From NCBI GenBank assembly GCA_045837725.1, contig JBEWZL010000084.1, positions 186,001 to 250,000 of the forward strand: DNA of 64,000 nt, written 5' to 3'. Positions within the stretch are counted from its first letter, which is position 1. Each line of letters begins with the position of its first letter. The DNA comes from Vermamoeba vermiformis (lineage: Eukaryota; Tubulinea; Echinamoebida). The notes beneath the pieces are model-generated. The model ran no database searches, was not told where the DNA came from, and saw only the letters and a list, made by a program, of their open reading frames with translations. This document shows, piece after piece, positions 51,196 through 61,616 of the stretch. The translations under genes and the position numbers were made by a program.

Positions 51196-52386
51196 ATGAA
51201 TAGGAAACAGTTGTTCTCTGTTCTCCCGAAGATAATTTTGTCGGTCGCAGTGGTTGTTGTACTGTTTGTTTTGGTGTACATCCGCTCGCGACCAACAGTC
51301 GACGATGTCCCATCTGTGCCAGTCACACATTCAAACTTCGTTGAAGTGAAGAAGACCCGCATTGGTTTCATTACAGCAGGACTCGGCAAGGGTAAAGATT
51401 AAATACGTTGCATGGTCCGAAAAAGAGGATTGAATTAACGTCCGACGGATTATCTGTTTATTATGAAGTTAATTCTTGCAATGACTATTCGATTATAACG
51501 TCATGCATCAAATTCTTTCATTAAAATCTGACCTCGCAATTTTCCTTTCACAGGTTACCGCAAGTTCGCAGTAGAACTCTTCGAGTCTGCTGACAAGCAT
51601 TTCTGTAATAACAAACGCGACAAATGTACTCTTGATTTTCTTCTGTTCTCTGATGACACAAATGTCACCCATCCACCGTCCAAAATCATTTACCATAAGA
51701 AACAAGGGTGGCCAGCAGATAGCGAGAATAGGTAACTAAATTAAAGCAATATTCCAGCGTTATCGATAAATTAGCAACGGTTTTAATTTTGGGATCCTCG
51801 CAGATTCAAGTTCATCATTCAAGCCAAAGAAGAATTTGAATTGGAAAAATATGATTTCTTATATTGGTTGGATGCTGATATGTTGTTCGTCAACGACACC
51901 TGCGAAGACATTTTAGGAGAGTTAGTTGGTGCACATCATGCGTGGTACCCTTCTCCGTTAAAAAGAAAGTGGCCCTATGAAAGCAGAAATACTTCTATGG
52001 CCTACATACCTCAGGAGAATCAATACGAACAGGTCTATTTCCATGCTATGTTTTATGGTGGCGCTTCAAACGAATTCTTGAAGATGGTTGACCTGATGCG
52101 AAATTATTCCGATACCGACCATGCCAACGTAAGTAACAATAATCAATACTAGTACTATAATCATTGTTCATTTCGCCGCTTTTCGTAGAAAAAAACTCCG
52201 GCTTTTGTTAACTTTGCACTTTTTTAGGGGATTCAAGCGGTTGTAGACGACGAGAGCTATTTAAACAAATACTTCTATGATAATCCTCCCAACATAGTAG
52301 TCAGCATGGGCTTTGTTTGGACCAAGCGTGTCCCTGTAAAGACTCGAAAAATAGTAATAATTACCAGAGGAAAGCCACCAAAATAA
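51196..52386 (+). CDS. Family 6-like (ABO-type) glycosyltransferase, type II membrane
   Basis: Four exons. A short cytosolic N-tail is followed by a signal anchor (ILSVAVVVVLFVLVYI, about residues 13-29) and a Golgi-lumen GT-A domain: KTRIGFITAGLGKGYRKFAV, HKKQGWPADSENRFKFI, the metal-binding FLYWLDADMLFVND, YEQVYFHAMFYGG and the acceptor site DDESYLNKYFYDNPP. This pattern is that of GT6, which in animals includes the ABO transferases and alpha-1,3-galactosyltransferase. An alpha-GalNAc or alpha-Gal transferase is likely by family; the substrate here is unknown. The ATG at 51196 gives the short N-tail normal for type II enzymes. Confidence 0.88.
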
Positions 52387-52634
52387 GCATTTCCAATGTA
52401 GGCGATTTAATTGTAAACAGATGCGTATACATTGCGGTTCGAACGTTTTGAGGAAGTTGGGCCCAATGAAATATTGTTTTGAATAAACTTCAGAAATTGC
52501 ACTAGTAACCGCCTGCACACGAATAGCGGTAGTTGAAGATCTAGCTAATATATATTTCCATCAATTAATACAATTGTTATCTCTGACTCTTATCGATAAA
52601 AAAAGGGAGATCCCGTTTGAGGGTTTAATGAAGC

Positions 52635-55001
52635 TTAGAAAAACTTCTCGATGTTTATTTTACTTAGCCTCTCCATATTTTTGAGTATTCTAAGCCACTT
52701 AAGACTTGTTTCGAGTTCTTTGTTGGGCTTGATTGGCGCTGTTGTAATGACCACTTCAGACACGCCCAAAAAGTTCTTAATAAACGAGTAAATCAGAGCT
52801 CGCTCGTACATCTCGATGATCTTCTCTCGCGATATTTTAACCACTCCAAATCGTTGTAACTGTTCGAAGTATCTGTTCAACACAACGTCTTCGAGCGCAT
52901 CCACTTCCTTAGGATCCGCTGAAATGTACAAGAAAAACGCTATGTCTATCAATCCATTGCCCTAGTACATTATTAGTCAGTAAAATAGCAAAAACAGTGT
53001 TAAATTTCGTTGAAAATGGTGAGAGAAAGTTTAGCTACTTACGATGTAGCCGGTTTGCCAATCAATTACAGCCACGGAAATATCATCGGATTGGTTAGGC
53101 ATTTCAAATAATGTCGTACTTGTCGGCTGCTTGCCAAACATAATATTATAGATCCATAAATCGCCATGGCAATATGTCGTCGGGAGCTCCAAACAGACGT
53201 TTCGCAATAAAAAGTCTCCTTTTTTGTACAATAAATCTCCAAGTTTGACGAGCTCTTTGGTTCCAACACGTGCTATTTCCTTTTTTGTCGAGTCCCATAA
53301 TATCTTGTATCGCGAGTGCAGATAGTTTGCCAAGAAGTTATCGTTCGATTGTGGGAGCCAAAATAATTTTGATAATTTTGGCGTTGCCCAGTACTCCGCG
53401 TGAAATTCCGCCATGCAGTCAACGACTTTCAAAATCAAGTCACGTGGCAGACCTTCATCGAACCGCATCGTTTTGGCCCAATGCAGATCTTCCATCAAAA
53501 TGAAACTTCTTCCGCCACCCACAAGAATAGCGGCATAATAGCAAAATGGCACGTGGGGGGTCAGTGTGATCGTAGCAACTTCGCGGAAAAACAAAACTTC
53601 CGTCTCGATCCAACGTCTATTGATTCCTGAAGCAAATTTTGCAACAACGCTGGAAGGTCTGTGTTTGACACCTGTCATTTGCAGATTTTCGTCTTTCAAC
53701 TCGTATTCAATGTCATATAGTCTATAAATAAATCCAGAATAACCTTCTTTTTGACCAATCAGCTTCTTTTCAAACTTCACGACTTTGTCGTTCTCTGAAA
53801 TGACGTTCTTTTCATGAAACACTTTTGTCAAGAACTCTGCTGTGATCTCGGACAATCTCGTTGGAGATTCAATTTCGCAGTCGCTCAGCAGATCCAACTG
53901 TTCCGCTGTCATCCACAATCGGTTGTCGGTCATGTACTTCACTACGCTGTCAATCCCGACCAGCTTTTGACAGGCTGTCATTCGAGCTGTCAAGTCTTCT
54001 ATTTGACACGCCTTTCGAATTGCGGTCGATGACACTTCCAAATTTGGACACTCGACGAAGTGCATTCTGGTCATGAAAATATAAATTAAAACTTAAATGG
54101 CCATTTCCTTATTTGGTAATTACTTTTTGGCGAGATCTTTGAAGTTCTTGACTAAATTGTTGAAAATCATCTTCGCGTCACCCCCTCTGTTTGACACGCA
54201 CAAAAGATGCAGACCTTCGTCCATCAACTTGTTTGGTGGCATGCCTAAACCGTCCTAATATATTAACCCATGATTAATGAGCATTACCATAAGCTTATGA
54301 TAGATTCCATTGTGCTTACAGATCCATAGAGCCAAAATACGGTGATTTTTTTGCCGCCAAATAACGGCGACAGTTGAGCTGTTACGCGACCAATAAAATG
54401 CCGCAGAATGGCATATCTAATTAAAATATGCTAGTATTAGTATTATTATAAGGTTGCGGTACTTTCGGTTACAATTCTATGTGTTTTTCAGCGTAGCATT
54501 CGAACAGATCTATCATCCAGTAATCAACGGCTTGAATAGCGAGATGAATCATATTAAGACGATGTTTTGTATTTACAGCATTTTGTCCTAACTTTCCGTT
54601 GGCATAAGCTGAATGACATGGCGAGACATAGCCTACGAAAAAAATGGTGGAAATTTGTTAGAATAATACAACGCGAATATTAGAATTTAAATAATTACCC
54701 GCGATGACTTGATATTTATCAAGATTATTTACATATTTTGTGGCCTCAGTAATCACGTTCAAATGGCCTAAAAATTAATTAAATTAGATTTTTTTACAAT
54801 AAGCCTTATGCCAATGTATACTGTGACGAATATAATTGCAGATTATATACCTGCATGAATAGGGCATAATGTGCCATTAAAAATTATAACGGCCGGATCT
54901 CTTCCTTTGTCTAACGATCCCAATCGCCCAGTGGGCAATACACCATAAGATTTTGGTTCATTATTGCCATTACTTTTTGAGGATGGTTTGTTCTTCTCCA
55001 T
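52635..55001 (-). CDS. Fusion of NMN adenylyltransferase and APH/CHK-type kinase
   Basis: About seven exons. The N-terminal half is NMNAT-like: IIFNGTLCPIHAGHLNVI (the GxFxPxHxGH nucleotidyltransferase motif), GYVSPCHSAYANGKL, and at the end of the domain CPNLEVSSTAIRKA (the ISSTxxR motif) with VVKYMTDNRLW. These enzymes make NAD from NMN and ATP. The same frame continues through a long exon (54074-53031) into a kinase of the aminoglycoside/choline (CHK, EcKinase) family with FILMEDLHWAKTM, catalytic TTYCHGDLWIYNIMF and VAVIDWQTGY. No stop separates the halves. The pairing recalls bacterial NadR (NMNAT plus nicotinamide riboside kinase), so a kinase that supplies NMN is an attractive but unproven idea. 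Confidence 0.82.
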
Positions 55002-55184
55002 TCTCGCTAGTTAAGAATAATTAGCGAGGGGACCGTTGTCGAATAAAGCCAAACTTTTTGAATTTTCAATATTTACTAAGTTTTGATTGGATTATTAATA
55101 TACATCAGATCGTAGTGTCGAATAGACACTGTGGTGCGTTTCAAAAAAATATTAAATAAATTTAAACATTATCAACATTTTTGC

Positions 55185-57940
55185 TTAGTTCGAGTTTTCT
55201 TGGCTGGATTCGCTTTGAGAACTCGAGCTGGATGACGACGAAGTATCGTTATCTTCACTAGACACTTGCTCGCTTGAAGTCTTATCTTCTTCAGCGCTAG
55301 GTGTATCTTGTTTGTCGTCACGAGGACCGATCGGGACTATCTTCGATCCGTTGACTTGGTTCAAACCCTTAGGCTTATCCTCGCCCAAAACGACATTAGG
55401 AGGAGGAATGGAACGCTCGACCTTAACGGTTTCGGTCTTCTTCATCATCTTTTGGGTCTTTTTGTCCTTGTACTCGATCAAGTCCTTGATCTCCTTCTTG
55501 GGGTTCATTTCAGTCGGGAAATTTCGCGAAGTAGTGCGCGACATGGACGATGCGCTCTGCTTCTTGCCAGCACCAGAAACGAAGAAGAAAATTGTAAGGC
55601 TGAGCGAGATCAGATGCGAGAACAAAACCGTCAAGAAGTAGTAGATGACGTAGCCTATGCATATTTTAAGATTAGTGTTTGTATTGAAATGCAAAACATC
55701 GTAAGATAATTCGGTCAAACTTGGTCAACGCGTACTGGAATTGAAGAAAGTCGAAAATAACGCAAAATAATTTAGCTCGACTTACCCATAGCGGTCTGCA
55801 ATAATTGCCAAGTGCAGGCAAGAGTAACAGTCCAGCCAATTAAAGAGGCAGCGACAGCAAAACCGACAAGTGAAGCCTAATAATATTTGTTTAGTTCCGC
55901 GTACTTGATCCAACGTCCATCAACGAAATTGCCAATTTAGAATTGCATACGTACTCTTCGTTGAGCGGCGCTACGGTGGTTGCGCAAGCCGTTGTTTAAT
56001 CGGGCCAAAACGCGGCTAGATGTGATGATAAAGTAAATCGCCAACAAACCGCTCAAAACGACGTAGACAATCGTGCTAGCCATAAACCACTCGTCACTGC
56101 CTTGGAGTCGAATAATCATATGCGAGTAATCGAATGAGAAGAAAATTGCGCAGACGATCCAGATGGGAATGGCCATCTTCGACATCCAAGGGTTGAGCTT
56201 GACTGAATCAGCGACAAGGTTCTCATTCCTATTAATTGAATAAAAAATATCATTAGTATCACATCAACCGATTGTTTGACGGCATTCAGTGTGATCCCCA
56301 ACGGTGCAGCGGAACAACGCGACAGTGTACTTATTTTGGCACCAACGAAGGGATTAACTTTGCTATTAAATGTGCATTTTAATTTTTAATAGCAAAGTTA
56401 ATCGCTTAGATGCAATTTCGAGATTAGATCGGCCGCGAAGTCTGAGTGCCCGATAATTTTCAGACAAAATGTTGCAATGTAATCCATTATTTGTGTAATA
56501 TGTTTGAGTATACTTACCAGAAGAGTGGAGTAATCCAAGCTGCTGAGAGGATGAACGGATTCGGCAGGGTTACGAAAGAGACTTTCACTTGAGTAGGCAA
56601 AACTCGGTTTCCAAGACCTCCATAATCAAGAACAGCGATGAAACGGACTAACAAATGCGTAATTAGATATTAGATCGAGAAAGGAGGACTATTTGCCTAG
56701 CGTCTAAATATGGCTAAACCTTATTTCAATAGATGCAGTAAATTTAAATTTTCTACTTACGCCAGTTAGCAATAAATAAAAACAGTAACGCCAATAAGGG
56801 AATGACGAGCTTGACTTCCGAGGTTCTAAATCTGCGGCAAACATCCACAAACTTGATACCAACAATAACGATGTTGGCGATGATCAGGATCTCCAAAATG
56901 ATTCTGAAACCGTACTTGGTGAAGCCATCCTCCAGAGCAGCGATGTACTCGTTATCCTCTGCGCAATTAAAATATTAGTTACCTAATTTAGACCAAACAA
57001 ACATCAGCAAAGAATTTTTTACTCGAGATCACGCTCGAGATAACGATTCACAAAAGCTGGAAATCGTAATCCTTCAAAGCAAACAGAGGTGTCACGATAT
57101 TAAGGATTAGCTATGCTCCTGAATTTCATAAATTTACGTCAAACGCTTTCGTACCTGTTGCATCCAGTGTTGCATTCACTATTAAACCGTTGGATGTGGC
57201 GTCGAACACTAAATCATAAATCTGCTTCCATGTGGCATATGATGTATCACTAACTGGAACAGTAATATCCTCAGTGTCATTATTTTGAATATAAAACGTG
57301 TTTTCGCCTGGCACAGCTCCTGATAAGATAATATATTAGCCTTAATTTATCATTTAACGTCATCCTGGTGTCGTTGTGTGACACGCCGATTCGAGAGGAT
57401 CCGCATTAAATAATGATAATTTTATTATTTCCATAATTGGGTTAACGGTAATATTTCGCGGATTTGTACGTACCTGTGTAGCCTGATAGTAATAGAGCTC
57501 CTGGTGAGTATTGCTGGAACCTACGAACTCTATCTTCTGGTGGCATGCTTGTTTCGAGTAAAACGATGGCGCCGGGATGGGACGGCGCTTTATTTTGTAC
57601 AACAAGTTCGGCAGTTATCGGCTCAAATGGTTCGGGAGTGCCTATATTTAAGGAACATTTAGCGAATAGGCTAAAGTTGACAAGCACGATCTAGATTCTG
57701 AGTTGACATGTTTGCAATTATTTCGATTTATTTTTGAATTAATTAATTCACCTACCCGCAAAAAATATTTGAGCTGTACTCCATTCGCCTGCATATTCAG
57801 GTGGTGAATGAATAACTAATTTGCAAGCGGCATGCGAAATTGACAAGGCTGTGAAAAGAAAATATGAGATGGATAACGGTTTTAAATTCAATATTACCTA
57901 ATAGGGCCGTAACAAGCCAAGTGAGCTTATTAGTCCTCAT
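55185..57940 (-). CDS. Receptor-like protein: luminal PA-like domain, about seven TM, Ser-rich tail
   Basis: About eight exons. A signal peptide (MRTNKLTWLVTALLALSISH) precedes a luminal domain of about 150 residues that resembles a protease-associated domain: KAPSHPGAIVLLETSM, YSPGALLLSG, NNDTEDITVPVSDTS. Then come roughly seven hydrophobic segments (IILEILIIANIVIVGIKFV; VKLVIPLLALLFLFIANW; FILSAAWITPLFW; IPIWIVCAIFFSFDY; IVYVVLSGLLAIYFIITS; LVGFAVAASLIGWTVTLA; YFLTVLFSHLISLSLTIFFF). The cytosolic tail is charged with a run of Ser and acidic residues. This fits a 7-TM receptor-like or sorting membrane protein; I cannot assign a family. Confidence 0.7.
56352..56403. repeat. Perfect 19-bp inverted repeat
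   Basis: Arm 56352-56370 (gattaactttgctattaaa) is exactly complementary to 56385-56403, with a 14-nt loop. It lies in an intron of the receptor-like gene and would form a strong hairpin. It could be a MITE remnant, a splicing-aid hairpin or a small-RNA precursor. Confidence 0.85.
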
Positions 57941-58084
57941 ATTGACCCTTTTATGTTCTTCGCTTGTGAAAATTGGTTCTGATTAGTTGACAATTAACGA
58001 CCGGTCGTCAATTTAAATTTTTATGGAGCTCCGAAAAATTGCACGAATCACACTATCACAATTCAATCTCTTTTAACTCACATT

Positions 58085-60968
58085 ATGTACCTCTCAGCGT
58101 TTGACGGATTATGGAGCAAGATCCACCGAGTGACTTCCAAGCCAGAACGCGGGATAACCCAATATGGAATTATGGTGAGCTTGGATACCGTAACAAAAGA
58201 CCACCGACTGCATTTGATATTAATATGGCGATACTGTAACGACAGGATACGTAATTAAGCATCACATTATTTAACGTAATCAAGCCGATTGAATCGCAAC
58301 TCTGGTTCACAACTGCACGCAGATTTTTCTCGATTATAATCACTAATTAAGCTCTACAACAATAATTTCAGCCATAACACATAATATCAAGCGACAATAA
58401 TATTTTTAGGTGGATGTCGTTCACACTATTTATCGCGTGTTTCAAAAGTTTGTTGTGTTTGCTCGAACGGATTAACGAGCCACTTCTGAATGTTAATGTA
58501 TAACTATTTATCAAAATATCAAATATTGTTGCCGGCAATGCTACGCAATACACGCTTAGCCCCAAATCCACTCGAAATTTACATCCTAGGGACGTGTGTA
58601 AATACGACAGCGCGAGCCATAATGCCAATAGTGTTAAGAAAATTAATTTAAAAGAATAGAATACGCAGCAATCTAAGAGCATAAAGCACGAAGTTTGCAA
58701 TGGAAGACACGAGTTTTACCTTCGGTAAGCCCATGTTTTGCAAAGCAATGTTTGCACTCGTGAATACGCGATAATAATATTTATAGCATTTAATTGCAGC
58801 TTGAACGTAATACACGAGTTTTCTAATATTTGGCGGATTCTCGATTTTGCCATTTATATTAATTTCTTCTCTAGAGGATTGGCAATCCGAAAATCCATAT
58901 TTAAGAGGCAATTTTGCGCCTGTTTTTAAAGAAATTGACGCCTCCGAACTAAAAGTTTCATTTGGCAAGATTCCCGAGGACTTAGGTAATTAAATAGAAC
59001 AATAATAACTTTAAAATATGGCAATAGAGTTAATAATATTACCTTAGATGGCATATACCTTCGTAATGGACCTAATCCGCCTTACAAACCAATGAAGAAC
59101 TACCACTGGTACGTAGCATTGTAGAACTTGCAATAAGTCTTCTTTCCTTTGTTCCTTGATTGTTGTGTGCATAGATAATTAACCTCAATTTTTTGCCAGG
59201 TTTTTAGGCGACGGTATGTTACACTCGATGAAATTCGATCATGGTAAAGCCTCTTATTCGAACAGGTACATTTATTTGCATTAAAATATTATTGAGATCA
59301 TATTGTAACGCTTTTTAGATGGGTTCGCACGGAAGATTTTCTGTTGGCGGCCAGTAAAGGAACCACTTACTTCCTCTCATTTGACGACATTCTGGGCGTG
59401 AGAGGTAGTGTATTTATTACTTAATTTAAAGGCTACATACTAAAGCTGACAAGGTGTTGCTCGCTATGCGTATGAAACGATGAAAGAGAAGTTGGGCTTT
59501 GGTCGGTCAGCGTGTTTTAGACGCGCGGCAAACACAGGTGTTGCTTATCATAACGGCAAATTACTTGCCCTCGTTGAGAACGATAAGCCTTATTGGTAGG
59601 TTTACAATAGTGCCAAATATGTACGCTAACAATTATAATCAAGGGTTCGACCATCTAACCTGCACACAGTTGGATCTAGATCTTACGACTTTGAAGGTCA
59701 ATTCGATCGCGCTACAATGACGTAAGCTCAATTATCAAACATACTTGAATAATAGGTGACACCTCCTATAGGGCACACCCGAAGATAGACCCCGAGACAG
59801 GCGAGATGATTTTCTTCGGGTATAATCAGAGCAGACCTTACGTGCATTACGGGATTGTTAATCCTGAGGGGCTAATGCGACAAGTCATCGATATCAATCT
59901 TCCTCGCTCTATCATGATGCACGACTTTGCTATCACAAAGGTAAAAATAGCCGATACCGTTATTTTTACTTACCAAATTAGAACTATTCAATCTTTATGG
60001 ATCTGCCATTTTTCTATAATGATATTGGCTTGTTGCGCGGTGAGAAGATTCTGAGATTCGACCCTAATCATAAAGGACGGTAAGTACATACTATAGGGCA
60101 CGATAAGAGTCACTTTTAATACTGTTCTAGGCTCGGAGTACTTCCGCGTTACGCTACTAGTGATGCCGAAATGAAATGGTTTGAAATTGATGCCTGCTTC
60201 GTATATCATACGTTGAACGCGTGGGAAGATGGAGATAACATCGTATTATTTGCTTGTCGATATCCAACGGTTGAATTCGAGTTTTGGGAGGCGGTACGGA
60301 AATTAAATTTAAAATTCTTTCTTGCTTTAGCAATCAATTGATTCCGTTTTATTATCCAGGCATTCCCCGGCAAAGACAATAATTTAGCCTATGCCGCTAA
60401 ATGGGTGTTGAATATGAAGACTGGCGAGGCCACGGAGTTGAAATTGAACGACATCCAAGCAGAATTCCCTAAAATCAATGAGAAGTACCTTGGCCGTAAA
60501 TGTAAATATGGATATATCGGTCTATATAACGCAGAGGTAAGTGTAACCGAATCAAGCTTGCTTCTGAAACTCCGACAAGTTAACATCTGAAAAAGGTGCG
60601 ATACCACGAGGAAGCCCACGCAGCGACGGGTGTGTACAAACTTGATTTAGAAACAAATGCCGTCACGAGGCTAGACTACGAGAATGGTCGAGAAGCAGGA
60701 GAATGCGTGTTTGTACCGCGAGCAAACGGCGTGGATGAGGATGACGGTTATTTAATGACATTTACGTACCATAATCATAAGAAGGTAAGCCACATACTCC
60801 TCAATCATGCAGCTCAGCGTCATTAACAAGCTTGATTAGATCTCGGAGTTCATGATAATTGACGCTAAATCTATGAAAGTAATTACGATCATTGATCTGC
60901 CTCAACGAGTTCCGTGGGGCTTTCATGGAACGTACATCACGCGCGAGGAGTTGCAGTCAGAACAATAA
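58085..60968 (+). CDS. Carotenoid cleavage dioxygenase (CCD/RPE65 family)
   Basis: About ten exons. These Fe(II) enzymes split carotenoids with oxygen to apocarotenoids such as retinal. The first exon (MYLSAFDGLWSKIHRVTSK) joins, over a 702-nt intron, to DWQSENPYLRGNFAPVFKEI. Then come DGIYLRNGPNPPYKP and YHWFLGDGMLH. The four metal His ligands are visible in TAHPKIDP-type AHPKIDPETGEM, MMHDFAITK, FVYHTLNAWE and the final WGFHGTYI. The middle KYGYIGLY and the substrate-side loops are also kept. Length is normal. It diverges from the receptor-like gene at only 144 bp. Confidence 0.93.
58175..58876. other. Unusually long intron of the carotenoid oxygenase gene
   Basis: 702 nt, about ten times the usual length, GT at 58175 and AG at 58876, phase 0. 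It holds a 110-codon minus-strand ORF (58368-58700) coding for a hydrophobic peptide that I do not recognise. No tRNA or repeat seen. Confidence 0.6.
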
Positions 60969-61096
60969 TACCCACCTGTATTAGCAACAAAAAATAAATT
61001 GGATTGACTTTCAAAGCTCGGTAGTAAATTGCTATTCTAATATCCTAATTAAATATCTGCCATAATTATCTCAATTAAAACAAAGGATAGAATTAC

Positions 61097-61555
61097 TTAC
61101 GCGGTTTCAAGCGATCGGTAGAAATGGTGCATCTTCTGTTGCTCTGCACGTGCAACCTGAAAGGATAACTTCCTCATTGTTCCACGTTGCCCTAATATCT
61201 TGTCTAGAATTATCTTCGGTTCCGCGGGCCGGTGCGTTGGTGGTTCCCGCGACGTAGCTGAACTCAAATCTGCTTTACCGAGCGAAAACACGAAAACGGC
61301 CCGTGAGCTTCGAAGTAAAAATCATACGTATTGAGGAACTCACGCCGGATAGAAATTACGGAGTATTTTGTGTTCCTGCGGAATAGGAACGTTTGTGACC
61401 ACGTGGCGATATTCTGGGTGAAAAAATTTGACGGAGCAGTTGGGCTTCATGAAAAGACCGCTACAGGACTGAATACCACACGAGGTCCAATTCTTTATTC
61501 TGAATAGCAGAATAAACTCTTTGTATATATTCTTAGTATTTTTGCTGGGTCTCAC
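61097..61555 (-). CDS. Small hypothetical protein, possible mitochondrial component
   Basis: Two exons split by an intron at about 61290-61340. The protein has SCSGLFMKPNCSVKFFHPEY, then VPIPQEHKILRNFYP and a Pro/Arg-rich exon (EPPTHRPAEPKIILDKIL and HHFYRSLETA at the end). I do not recognise the family. Composition and splice signals are coding-like. The start (61555) and the end are uncertain; splicing further left would run into the 3' end of the carotenoid oxygenase on the other strand. It diverges from the reductase gene by about 60 bp. Confidence 0.4.
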
Positions 61556-61616
61556 GCCTCAGCGAAAACAAGCGGTCTACAACAACTCGATCTAGTTTGT
61601 ATTACATTCTTCAAGC

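Noticed and set aside
56281-56335. GC-richer patch in an intron as a possible snRNA or snoRNA
   Set aside because: No box C/D, H/ACA or Sm-type motifs could be supported.
58368-58700. 110-codon minus ORF as a separate gene
   Set aside because: It lies in an A/T-rich intron, has no recognised family and no clear promoter; kept only as an observation.
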